Shown here: positions 1-8,131 of the stretch, one piece after another
Layout of the letters: every line of letters begins with the position of its first letter
How positions within the stretch are numbered: position 1 is the first letter of the stretch
DNA from: Bryobacteraceae bacterium
GTDB lineage: Bacteria > Acidobacteriota > Terriglobia > Bryobacterales > Bryobacteraceae
NCBI GenBank assembly: GCA_041394945.1
Contig: JAWKHH010000001.1
Coordinates: 2,108,001-2,172,000 of the forward strand
Length of the DNA stretch: 64,000 nt
Direction: 5' to 3'
Program-made: the position numbers and the translations under genes
The notes under the pieces: generated by a model
Database searches by the model: none
Told to the model about the DNA's origin: nothing
The model's input: only the letters and a program-made list of their open reading frames with translations

Positions 1-159
1 CGGCGCGTGGGTGCGTCGCTCGTGGTGGGTTTGCTGATGCTGGCGGCGGGCGGCTACACGATCGCCGCGATCCCGCATCCTAGGTGGATGGCCTCGCTCG
101 GGCTGCTGCTGCCGCTGCCGATGGCGTGGCTGGGGGCGCGGCTGCGGGCGGGTGCGTGA
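1..159 (+). CDS. Small integral membrane protein, C-terminal fragment
   Basis: The first 52 codons are open from base 1 to a TGA at 157-159, so the start lies outside the window. The visible part is two hydrophobic segments rich in Ala, Gly and Leu. The second follows a PHPRWMASLG stretch. The next gene has almost the same C-terminal plan (a YPWWMAALG stretch followed by LIVPVPSAWLAG), so the two look like tandem paralogues. The stop overlaps the GTG of the next gene by 3 nt, which implies translational coupling. Function is not recognised. Confidence 0.6.
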   Translation, partial: RRVGASLVVGLLMLAAGGYTIAAIPHPRWMASLGLLLPLPMAWLGARLRAGA

Positions 160-590
160 TTCGAGTGGTCGCGGCGGTGGTGGCGGGCGTCCTGGCGGGG
201 TTCGTGAGCGAAGCAGCCGTGGAAGCCGCCGGGCACGCTCTGTTTCCGTCGCCGGCGGGGCTCGACATCGCGAATCCGGATTTGCTCGCCGAGTATCTGC
301 CCGGCATTCCGCTTGGGGCGAAGCTGTTTCTTGTGCTCTCGTGGATCGCGGGCAGCTTCGTGGGCGGGTGGGTCGCGACGGCGATCGCGCCATCGGAGCG
401 GGCGACCGCGGCGATCGCCGTGGGTGTGGCGATGCTGGCGGTCGGGGCGTACGGGATCTCGGCGGCTCGCTATCCATGGTGGATGGCGGCGCTCGGCCTC
501 ATCGTGCCAGTGCCGTCGGCGTGGCTCGCCGGACGGTCTTGCTACCAGTCGATCTCGCGCGGGAAAAACTCGGCGACGAGATCCTCGTAA
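156..590 (+). CDS. Small four-helix membrane protein, paralogue of the preceding gene
   Basis: 144 residues from a GTG that overlaps the upstream stop (GTGA). Longer upstream ATG starts would run inside the preceding gene and are rejected. About four hydrophobic segments are visible: VVAAVVAGVLAGF near the N-terminus, LFLVLSWIAGSFVGG, AAIAVGVAMLAVGAYG and a final LGLIVPVPSAW. No catalytic motif is apparent. Its last ~49 bp overlap the 3' end of the convergent inositol oxygenase gene, so the last ~16 residues (polar, SRGKNSATRSS) may be poorly constrained. The function is unknown. Confidence 0.55.
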   Translation: MIRVVAAVVAGVLAGFVSEAAVEAAGHALFPSPAGLDIANPDLLAEYLPGIPLGAKLFLVLSWIAGSFVGGWVATAIAPSERATAAIAVGVAMLAVGAYGISAARYPWWMAALGLIVPVPSAWLAGRSCYQSISRGKNSATRSS

Positions 591-1387
591 TAGGGGCGGA
601 GGGCGTCGCGATCGGGCTTCGAGTCGCTCTTCGAGTAGAGGTCGAACGGGTTGAACGTTCGGACCCATTCGAACATCTCGTGATCATGGCCGTTCATCAG
701 GTGCTGGTAGGCTCCTTCGCGATGGCACGGATAGAAGGAGTGATAGCGGACGATGTACTGCGCCGGCTCCGGCAGATAGGATCTGGTGACGTGATAGAGG
801 TACTCGTCGTGCCCCCAGGACATGAGGACGTTGCCCAGCCCGCAGCCCCGCTCGTAGATGCCGCAATCGGTCTGGTACTGAGGCACGGCGGTATCCGGAT
901 TGGCCGCGAAGTAATCCGGAAAGACGATGGCCGGCGACCAGGCGCAGCCTACCGGAAAAGTGTCGCCGACGACGGCCCATTGCGGCTCATTCCACAGGCA
1001 CAGCACCTTACCGAGATCGTGGATGAAACCGGTGAGGATCATCCAGCGCGGGTGGCCAGCGGCGCGGATGGACTCCGAGGTCTGGAAGTTGTGCTCGATC
1101 TGGGAGAGGTCCGTATCGGGGTCGGAATCGTCGATCACGGTGTTGAGACGGTCCATCGCCTCCCAGATGCTCATTTTGGCCCTGCGCAGCGGCAAGTATT
1201 CGGCGTTCTTCGCCCGGACGAAGTCCACGGTTTGGTTGGCGTGGTTCTGGCGGTAGAACTGCTTCACGACCTCCGGCGAAGACTCGTCGAAGACGCGGAA
1301 CTCCTCCTTCTTGCGGTCAGCGCGGTAGCGCGCCCGGACATGGTCGTCCCACGCGTCCACACTGGCGAGAGGTCCCTGGGTGCTCAT
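542..1387 (-). CDS. Myo-inositol oxygenase (MIOX)
   Basis: 281 residues, about full length for the family. MIOX is a non-haem di-iron enzyme that oxidises myo-inositol with O2 to D-glucuronate. All ligand motifs of the mixed-valent di-iron site known from the mammalian enzyme can be read in order: a histidine in QIEHNFQTSE, the HD pair in GFIHDLGK, the histidine in SWGHDEY, the histidine in VRYHSFYPCH and the aspartate in FNPFDLYSK. The signature DDSDPDTDL and the GDTFPVGC loop are also present. MIOX is typical of eukaryotes and patchy in bacteria. No inositol or glucuronate genes are adjacent. The start ATG at 1387 fits the family N-terminus. Confidence 0.93.
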   Translation of the reverse strand: MSTQGPLASVDAWDDHVRARYRADRKKEEFRVFDESSPEVVKQFYRQNHANQTVDFVRAKNAEYLPLRRAKMSIWEAMDRLNTVIDDSDPDTDLSQIEHNFQTSESIRAAGHPRWMILTGFIHDLGKVLCLWNEPQWAVVGDTFPVGCAWSPAIVFPDYFAANPDTAVPQYQTDCGIYERGCGLGNVLMSWGHDEYLYHVTRSYLPEPAQYIVRYHSFYPCHREGAYQHLMNGHDHEMFEWVRTFNPFDLYSKSDSKPDRDALRPYYEDLVAEFFPREIDW

Positions 1388-1492
1388 GCCTTCACACTAG
1401 CAGACCGGCGGGCTCTCAAAGGCGCCGCGCAAGACGGACTCGCGCCGGATTTGGACGCGCGACTTTCTGGCGTTTGGAGTCGCGCCGGTACT

Positions 1493-1733
1493 GGACGCAC
1501 GGCGCGTTTCCGGCCGTTCAGGACCGCGCCGGAGCGGCCTTTGCGCGTTTGAGTATCTCGCGCAAAACGGACGCGCTCCGGCTTTTGACGCACGGCGCGT
1601 TTCCGGCCGTTCAGGACCGCGCCGGAGCGGCCTTTGCGCGTTTGAGTATCTCGCGCAAAACGGACGCGCTCCGGCTTCTGACGCGCGGCGCGTTTCCGGC
1701 CGTTCAGGACCGCGCCGGAGCGGCCTTTGCGCG
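1493..1733. repeat. Tandem 93-bp hairpin repeat array
   Basis: Two complete units and a truncated third follow one another at an exact 93-bp spacing (the same GGCCGTTCAGGACCGCGCC segment recurs near 1511, 1604 and 1697). Each full unit folds on itself. In unit 1, GCCGGAGCG at 1528-1536 pairs with CGCTCCGGC at 1574-1582, and TTTGCGCG at 1540-1547 pairs with CGCGCAAA at 1559-1566. Unit 2 repeats this at 1621-1675. The third unit keeps only the left arm and stops at the cotH-like stop codon. Diverged copies continue back to about 1427. The array lies directly downstream of the CotH gene and upstream of MIOX. Confidence 0.85.
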
Positions 1734-3956
1734 TTATCTCGCCCCGGAATTCGGGGCTCCCGGTGTGGGCACGGCAAGGGTGGCGAACGTCTGCGCGGCG
1801 CCCTCGGGACGGCCGTAGGAGACGTCGGCGGTCTGCGCGCCGAAGGTCACCGTATCAATGAGCGTCGCGCCATCGGCGGCGTAGATCGAAAGCGATTCGC
1901 CGGAAGCGCTCAGCGAGAAGCTGGTGTGGCGCGCGCCCTGCGCCGTCTCGCCGTCGGCGATGAAGACGAGGTGCGCGCCGGCCGGAATCGAGACACCCTC
2001 CGGCACCTGCCATTTTGTCGGATTATCCGGATTGTCGGTGATATACATGCCGCTCATGTCGACGGCTTCCTGACCGGGGTTGTATATCTCGAACCAGTCC
2101 TCGAAGGCGCCGGGCTCGTCGGGATCCTGGAAGCTGGCTTCGTTGCTGGCCATCAGCTCATTCACGAGCAGCCGGCCCGTAGGCCCGGGCGCCTCATCGA
2201 CGGGCGCGACAATACGGTTCTCGGCGCCGGGGGTAGGATCCGTAGTCACGGTCCAGTAGGTCCCATAGAGCCTTTGGCGCGCCTGCGTCTGGCCGGCGGG
2301 CGTAGCTTCCACGGTGGCCGTGTCGATGCGTTCGCCGTTCGCGAACAAGTACAGCTTGCCGCCGGCATCGGGTTTGGTGAAGGAAGCGTGCGAGGCGCCT
2401 TCGCCGGTTTCGCCATCGAGCCAGACAATCAGGCTTTCGCCGTCGGCGAGCGTGCGGGGCGGCAGGCTCCACTTCGACGGATTGGCGGCATCGTCGGTAA
2501 GAGTGAAGCCGCTGAGGGAGACAGGGCCGGGGCCAACATTGTAGATCTCCACCCAGGCATCGCCGTCACCGGCTTCGTCGCGGATATCCACGGCGCCGGC
2601 GCCGGCGATCTCGTTGATCCGCACGTCGGCCGGCTGTGCCTCGGCATCAAGGTAGGACCGGAGGAAGCCGTAGCGTTCCTGGACGAACTGGCGGATTCCG
2701 GGAATGTTGCTCACCTGCGTATTGAGGGCCGTATCGAACTGGTCCGTGGTGTAGGGCTTGTTCGGGTCTTCGGCGACATGGCCGCGGATCATGCCGGCCA
2801 GTTGGTCCACGCGCTCACGCATCGCTTCCGGGTTGAAGCCGCCGCGCAACATCCGAGCCAGGGCGCGCAGGTAGAGGCGTTTGTACTCGGGCACGGCCCA
2901 GAGCCGTTCGAGCAGTGGGCGCGCGTTGCTGGACGCGGCGCCTCCGCCCGGACCTGGGCGTGCGCCGCCGGGGCCGTTGGTAGCCGTCGTGGGCAGCCAA
3001 AACGGGTCTGTGGAGCCGGGGGACGCGAGGCGCGGCGTGCCATCACCAGTGATGCCGAACGATTCGTTGTTGTCCCACTGAATGTGAACGAACTTCCCGT
3101 CGGAGCCGCGGTCGTAGAGATAGTATTCGGCGGCGACGCCGAGATAGGAGTCGAGGTTCACGACAAGGTTGTTCACCGCCATGCCCTGCAGCCAGTTTTC
3201 GACGTCGGCGATGGTTTCGATCCGGGCGGGCAACTCGTCGGCAGGCGCGTTGTTGAGGATGTCGAGGAACCCGATGAGGTGCGAGAAGTCGTTCTCGTCT
3301 TCGTTGGTCTTGAGCAGGTAGACATTCTCGTAGGCCGATTGCTCCGCGCCAAGCCAGCCGAGATTCGGGCGCCCGCCGCCCATTTGCTCCTCGGCCTCGT
3401 ACAAATTGCCATCTTCGTCTTTGCCCCAGCGGCTCTGCATCATCGTTTTGTCAGGCTGCTCGACGGCGAGATAGAGGCCGTAGAAGGCGTCGTTGACGTA
3501 GAGACGGACGTAGACGGACCGCAGCGCAGCGACGTACTTGCCGGCGAGATCATGGAGCAGTTTCTCACGCATGAAGTCGGGCTGGAGGTCGAAATTGTTG
3601 ATGTTGAGCTTCTTCAGCCCCATGAAGGTGGCGTTGTCGTCGTATTCGTTGAAGTCGAGTTTGAAGGGCTTCTTGATGCCGTTTCGGCGGAACGAAGAGT
3701 TGCCCTTGAAGCGGCATCCGATCTTCTCGAGGGACACGCCGCCGGACTGGAAACGGCAGGGGAAGTAGGGGTCCTCGGGATCGCTCGAATGGGCCTGGAG
3801 GAGAGTCTGATACCAGTTGGCGTCTTCGAAGTACAGCCTGATCTCGCGGACTTCGCTGTCGTCGAAGAACGCGGCTGCGACATCGGTGGGAACCATTTGC
3901 GCGTGAGAATTCAGTGCGCCCATGGCGAGGAGGGTAGTGAATAGAAGCGGTTTCAT
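1734..3956 (-). CDS. CotH-kinase family protein with two lamin-tail domains
   Basis: 740 residues with a Sec signal peptide (residues 1-19, ending NSHAQ), so it is exported. A CotH kinase-like domain covers roughly residues 35-430: KGNSSFRRNGIKKPFKLDF near the start, the LNINNFDLQPDFMREKL segment and a WDNNESFG motif that matches the acidic catalytic segment of CotH kinases. It is followed by two lamin-tail (LTD) domains, near 445-560 (VRINEIAG...DAWVEIYNVG) and 595-720 (LLVNELMAS...DWFEIYNPG). CotH proteins phosphorylate secreted proteins in Bacillus spores; the substrate here is unknown. The TAA stop abuts the hairpin repeat array, which could act as transcript end or 3' stabiliser. Confidence 0.88.
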   Translation of the reverse strand: MKPLLFTTLLAMGALNSHAQMVPTDVAAAFFDDSEVREIRLYFEDANWYQTLLQAHSSDPEDPYFPCRFQSGGVSLEKIGCRFKGNSSFRRNGIKKPFKLDFNEYDDNATFMGLKKLNINNFDLQPDFMREKLLHDLAGKYVAALRSVYVRLYVNDAFYGLYLAVEQPDKTMMQSRWGKDEDGNLYEAEEQMGGGRPNLGWLGAEQSAYENVYLLKTNEDENDFSHLIGFLDILNNAPADELPARIETIADVENWLQGMAVNNLVVNLDSYLGVAAEYYLYDRGSDGKFVHIQWDNNESFGITGDGTPRLASPGSTDPFWLPTTATNGPGGARPGPGGGAASSNARPLLERLWAVPEYKRLYLRALARMLRGGFNPEAMRERVDQLAGMIRGHVAEDPNKPYTTDQFDTALNTQVSNIPGIRQFVQERYGFLRSYLDAEAQPADVRINEIAGAGAVDIRDEAGDGDAWVEIYNVGPGPVSLSGFTLTDDAANPSKWSLPPRTLADGESLIVWLDGETGEGASHASFTKPDAGGKLYLFANGERIDTATVEATPAGQTQARQRLYGTYWTVTTDPTPGAENRIVAPVDEAPGPTGRLLVNELMASNEASFQDPDEPGAFEDWFEIYNPGQEAVDMSGMYITDNPDNPTKWQVPEGVSIPAGAHLVFIADGETAQGARHTSFSLSASGESLSIYAADGATLIDTVTFGAQTADVSYGRPEGAAQTFATLAVPTPGAPNSGAR

Positions 3957-4177
3957 CGCGAGTCTCTCTACCGGTTAGAAACCCGGCGGCGGCGGGTTGT
4001 ATTGGTTTCGTAACAAATGGTTAACCGAGCTTTACACTGCCTTGCCGCAACGGATCGCACGCGCTCCGCTATCCGCTCCCACAGAATCTTGTACCTGTAG
4101 CTCGGGTCCACACCGCGTATTCTTCTGGAGGACGGAGCGGAATTAACGAATGGCGGTAGCATGGATCAAAAGAACCT

Positions 4178-7129
4178 ATGCTTCGCCTATTCCCAGCTTT
4201 TGCCGCGCTCATCGCGCTTGCCGCCTGCTCGAACAAAGCGCCTTCCAGCGGGCTCGACACCAAAGCCGCGCTCCAGTCGCTTCGATTTTCCGAGGACTTT
4301 CACGCCGAGGTGTTCGCCTCCGAGCCGAACATCGCGGACCCGGTGGAGGTAGTTTTCGACGATCGCGGGCGGGCCTTCGTCGCCGAGATGCTGGACCTTC
4401 CGGACGATCCTCCAACCGGAAAATCGGCCCGCGGCCGGATTCGCATGCTCGAAGATACCGACGGCGACGGCAAAGTGGACAAAGCCACCGTCTTCGCCGA
4501 GAACGTGAACCAGTGCTCGGGACTCATCCCGTGGAAGGGCGGCCTGATTGTCCCGGTCTCGCCGGAGATCCTTTATATGAAGGACACCGATGGCGACGGC
4601 AAGGCTGATGTCCGCGAGGTGTGGTTCACGGGATTCTTCCACGGGAATCCTGAGGCGCAGATTTCGAACCCGCGTTTCGGCGTGGACAACTGGATCTACT
4701 TTTCGAACACCGGCAACGCGGGCCTGGTGAAGTCGCCGAAACACCCGGACCAGCCGGCGGTGCAGGTACGGGGCTACGATTTCCGCTATCAGCCGGTGAA
4801 GGGCATCTTCGAGCCGATCTCCGGCACGGCCCAGTACGGGGCGACGTTCGACAACTGGGGGAACCGGTTCATCTCGCAGAACACGGTCCACCTGCGGCAC
4901 GTCGTATTGCCGCAGCCCTACCTTGCCCGCGCGCCTCTGCTCGAAGTTTCGACGACGATGCAGGATCCCTACTTCGAGCATGACCGGCGCATGTATCCGC
5001 TGACGCCGGCGCCGGAGTGGCGGGTGATCCGAACGCGCCTGCGGCAGGAGCGGTACGACGAGTTGAAAACGGGACGGATCGAACATGCCGCCGGCTACAT
5101 CACGGGCGCAACGGGCAGCACGATGTATCACGGCGACGCGTGGCCGGCCGAATATCAGGGGTCGATCTTCACCGGCGACGTGAGCGCCAACCTGGTGCGC
5201 CGGGATTTGATCGCGCCGGAGGGCGTCACGTTCCGGGCGCGCCCGGCGCGCGAAGGCGTGGAGTTTCTGGCGTCCACCGACCCATGGTTCCGCCCCACCA
5301 ACTTCGCCAACGCGCCGGACGGCAACCTGTACGTGACCGACATGCAGCGCGACGTGATCGAGACGCCGGTATCGATTCCGGACGAACTCCGCAAGAAGCT
5401 CGACTTCTACCGCGGCGACGATCTAGGGCGGATCTACCGGATCGCGGCGAACAATCCGCGGACCAAGCGGGGGCTGGCGGTGAACCTCGGCGCGATGAAC
5501 TCCGCGGAGCTGGTTGGGCTGCTCTCGCACGAAAACGGCTGGCACCGGGAAACCGCGCACCGGCTGCTGCTCGAGCGGCAGGACAAATCGATCGCGCCGA
5601 AGCTGGTAGAGGTGGCAACCACCGGCGCTTCCGCGCCCGGCCGGCTGCGCGCGCTGTGGCTGCTCGAAGGAATCGGAGCGTTGGACCAGGCGACCGTCGG
5701 CAAGGCGCTGAGCGACAAGCAACCCGAAATCCGCGAGCATGCCATCCGGCTGGCCGAGGCCTATCCGGCGCTCGAAAAGCAGGTGCTGTCGATGACGGCG
5801 GACCCGAACGCACGCATCCAGATGCAGCTTGCCTTTTCGCTGGGCAACTCCAAGTCGCCGGCGGCACGGGCGGCGGTGGTGGAGATCGCGGCGAAGCACA
5901 TCGCCGATCCTTGGATTGGCTCGGCGGCGCTTTCGTCGGCGGCCGATTCGCCAGGGGCGTTTCTGGCGGCTGTGATTCGGCGGACCAAGCCGGCGGCAGT
6001 TCCGAAACAGTTACTCGGCGCGGTGGGGTCGCTGGCCGGAACGCGGCAACAGCCGGCCGAGATGCAAGCCTTCGTCCAGGCGTTGAACGGCACGCAGGAT
6101 CCGGCCGCGGGGCTGTCCGGGCTGGCGCGTGGGTTGACGCTTGCCGGAGCACGGAATCTCAAGGCGCCGGGGATGGAAGCAGCGCTGAGCCGGTATCTCA
6201 ACGGAGGCGTGGAGCCGGCGTGGGATGTGGCGAGCCACTTCGAGATGCGGGGGCTGGTGGATCGCTCGGTCCGAGAGGCACTGTCGTCCGAGACGCCGGC
6301 GGCCAAGCGCCGCCTGGCGATCATGGCGCTTCGCGGCGCCGGGTTCGAACGGGCGCGCGATACAGTGGCCAAGATCCTCGAGACGAACCCGACGGCGGAG
6401 CTGCAAACAGCGGCTGTGCTGGCGTTGTCCTCGTATGACGGGAAGGAGGTGGCGCCAGCGATTCTGGGGCATTGGCGCGCCTATGCGCCGGACACGCGGG
6501 CAAAGGCGATCGGCGCGCTGCTGGCCCGCCAGGATCGAATTCCAGTGCTACTCGACGCGATTGAAAAGGGCGAGATTCCGGCCAACGCGCTCGAAGTGGG
6601 CGCGCGCAACCGGCTGCTGGAGATCCAGGACGCCAAGCTGGCCGAGCGGGCGAAGAAGATCATCGGCGCGCCGGGCGATCGAGCCGCGGTGGTGGCGGTG
6701 AACAAGGACGCATTGAACCTGAAAGGCAACGTGGAGCGCGGAAAGCAGGTGTTCGAGGATGCCTGCGCGAAGTGTCACCTGCCGCGGCGCGAGGGCGCTC
6801 GGGTTGGGCCGGATCTCGCGGGCATCAACATGAAGACGAAGGAGGAGTTGCTGACGGCGATTCTCGACCCGAGCGCGTCGATTGAGCCGCGGTTCGTGAA
6901 CTACCTCGTCACGACCAAGGACGGCCGGATGTTCGACGGCGTGCTGGCCAGCGAGACTGCGGGCGCGATTACGCTGCGCGGGGGGTCCGAGCAGGATGTC
7001 ACGATTCCGCGGGCGCAGATCGCCGAGATCCGCGCTTCGAATATTTCGCTGATGCCAGAGGAGATTGAGAAGACGGTAGGCAAGCAGGGGCTGGCGGATG
7101 TGATCGCGTATCTGCAAGGGGGCCTGTAG
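4178..7129 (+). CDS. Membrane-bound dehydrogenase-type lipoprotein with HEAT repeats and cytochrome c
   Basis: 983 residues. The N-terminus is a lipoprotein signal (LIALAAC, Cys 17). Next comes a beta-propeller of the PVC/acidobacterial 'membrane-bound dehydrogenase' type (TIGR02604-like) with two DTDGDGK calcium-binding loops near residues 90 and 130. The middle third is helical HEAT-like repeats (for example LRALWLLEGIGAL and HAIRLAEAYPALE). The C-terminus holds a class I cytochrome c with CAKCH near residue 863 and the VGPDLAGI segment typical of the Pirellula/Verrucomicrobium haem-binding domain. It is probably a periplasmic sugar-type dehydrogenase passing electrons to its own haem; substrate unknown. 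It is divergent from cotH across a 221-bp spacer (3957-4177) that must hold both promoters. Confidence 0.88.
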   Translation: MLRLFPAFAALIALAACSNKAPSSGLDTKAALQSLRFSEDFHAEVFASEPNIADPVEVVFDDRGRAFVAEMLDLPDDPPTGKSARGRIRMLEDTDGDGKVDKATVFAENVNQCSGLIPWKGGLIVPVSPEILYMKDTDGDGKADVREVWFTGFFHGNPEAQISNPRFGVDNWIYFSNTGNAGLVKSPKHPDQPAVQVRGYDFRYQPVKGIFEPISGTAQYGATFDNWGNRFISQNTVHLRHVVLPQPYLARAPLLEVSTTMQDPYFEHDRRMYPLTPAPEWRVIRTRLRQERYDELKTGRIEHAAGYITGATGSTMYHGDAWPAEYQGSIFTGDVSANLVRRDLIAPEGVTFRARPAREGVEFLASTDPWFRPTNFANAPDGNLYVTDMQRDVIETPVSIPDELRKKLDFYRGDDLGRIYRIAANNPRTKRGLAVNLGAMNSAELVGLLSHENGWHRETAHRLLLERQDKSIAPKLVEVATTGASAPGRLRALWLLEGIGALDQATVGKALSDKQPEIREHAIRLAEAYPALEKQVLSMTADPNARIQMQLAFSLGNSKSPAARAAVVEIAAKHIADPWIGSAALSSAADSPGAFLAAVIRRTKPAAVPKQLLGAVGSLAGTRQQPAEMQAFVQALNGTQDPAAGLSGLARGLTLAGARNLKAPGMEAALSRYLNGGVEPAWDVASHFEMRGLVDRSVREALSSETPAAKRRLAIMALRGAGFERARDTVAKILETNPTAELQTAAVLALSSYDGKEVAPAILGHWRAYAPDTRAKAIGALLARQDRIPVLLDAIEKGEIPANALEVGARNRLLEIQDAKLAERAKKIIGAPGDRAAVVAVNKDALNLKGNVERGKQVFEDACAKCHLPRREGARVGPDLAGINMKTKEELLTAILDPSASIEPRFVNYLVTTKDGRMFDGVLASETAGAITLRGGSEQDVTIPRAQIAEIRASNISLMPEEIEKTVGKQGLADVIAYLQGGL

Positions 7130-7132
7130 CGC

Positions 7133-7465
7133 ATGGCGCTGATCGAGGGGTTTCGCGTCCAGAACTACAAGGTGCTGAAGGATATCACGCTGGGACGCTT
7201 GTGGAACCAGCAGAAGACTGGCTCAAGAGTTCCGAAGTCATGCGACGGGAAAGGGCAAGCGTCTCAGATCTTCGTCACCACCCACCAACCCTACTTCGTG
7301 GACGCGCTCTCTCCTAAGGAAACGTGGGTTCTCGAAAAGGGCAAGGACGGCTTTTCAACGATTCGCCGCGCCAGCGACGACCCGGTCGTCCAGAGCATGG
7401 TCGATCAGGACCTTCCGCTAGGGAGCCTGTGGCATAGCGATTATCTCGATTCCAGGATCCAATAG
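7133..7465 (+). pseudogene. Remnant of an AAA-family ATPase (internally deleted)
   Basis: 110 codons starting 3 nt after the cytochrome stop. The first ~23 residues (IEGFRVQNYKVLKDITLGRL) are the N-terminal strand of OLD/RecF-like AAA ATPases. The sequence then jumps to QIFVTTHQPYFVDALSP, the switch-histidine region near the C-terminus of the same family. The Walker A motif and most of the ATPase core are missing, so it cannot be an active ATPase. The reading frame survives across the junction, which suggests a deletion of a few hundred codons. Its stop overlaps the GTG of the DUF4276 gene, the arrangement of an intact AAA-DUF4276 pair. Confidence 0.75.
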
Positions 7466-8131
7466 TGCATTTCGAGATACTCGCTGAGGACGTATCGGGC
7501 AAGGCGTTGATTGAAGTCCTCCTGCCCAAATCCTCGGCGCCGACCACACGTGGAGGGCTTTCGCATACAAGGGTATCGGAAGACTCCCGCCCGGACCAGG
7601 CGGCACGAGCGAGGCATCGAAGCGTGTGCTTCTGGACCTCTCCCGCGTATACTCCAGGGATACGCAAGCGCCACGGGAAGCGCCGATGCCGTCATCGTCG
7701 TGGTCGATTCCGACAAGAGGGACTGCAAGCGTTTCAAACAAGATCTGATCTCCGCGTGGGAGCGATGCAGTCCGCGTCCGCGCACGCTGTTCCGGATCGC
7801 GATCGAAGAGACAGAAGCCTGGCTGCTGGGCGATCCTACCGCCGTTCGAGCCGCCTACCCGAAAGCGAAAATGAAGATCATCAATTTCTACGCACAAGAC
7901 TCAGTCTGTGGGACTTGGGAACTGCTCGCGGACGCCGTCCATCCGGACGGCGCGCCCGTGCTGAAGAGCCTCGGGTATCCGGCTGTCGGCATGGCAAAGA
8001 AGCAGTGGGCTGAAACGATCGGCGCCCACATGGATCCGGAACGCAACGAATCAGCAAGCTTCCAAGCCTTCCGGAGCGGCCTGCTTCGAATCTGCAAGGA
8101 AGGCCGTCCTCAGAAGCGCGCGCGAAGCTGA
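7465..8131 (+). pseudogene. DUF4276 family protein, two frameshifts
   Basis: A DUF4276 protein of about 220 residues can be rebuilt only by using three frames. It starts at GTG 7465 (MHFEILAEDVSGKALIEVLL), moves one base back near 7530 (ILGADHTWRAFAYKGIGRLP), then one base back again near 7641 (PRILQGYASATGSADAVIVV) and runs to the TGA at 8131. Each step is a missing single base in a short homopolymer context. The conserved DSDKRDC, AIEETEAWLLGD and SVCGTWELLADAV blocks are intact. DUF4276 genes commonly follow AAA ATPases and are suspected nucleases or immunity partners; that role is inference. The last 22 bp overlap the convergent TonB receptor gene. Sequencing error is an alternative to true decay. 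Confidence 0.75.

Noticed and set aside
152..1552. 466-residue plus-strand frame across the MIOX gene
   Set aside because: No domain and antisense to a motif-complete MIOX.
1427..1733. CRISPR-like array
   Set aside because: The whole 93-bp unit repeats without unique spacers, and no cas genes are near.
1397..1818. Proteins encoded in the 93-bp repeats on either strand
   Set aside because: The frames stay open only because 93 is divisible by three; Arg/Pro-rich peptides with no start context.
1926..3944. 672-residue reading frame opposite the CotH gene
   Set aside because: A GC-rich shadow frame; the minus-strand CotH/LTD protein shows domains and motifs.
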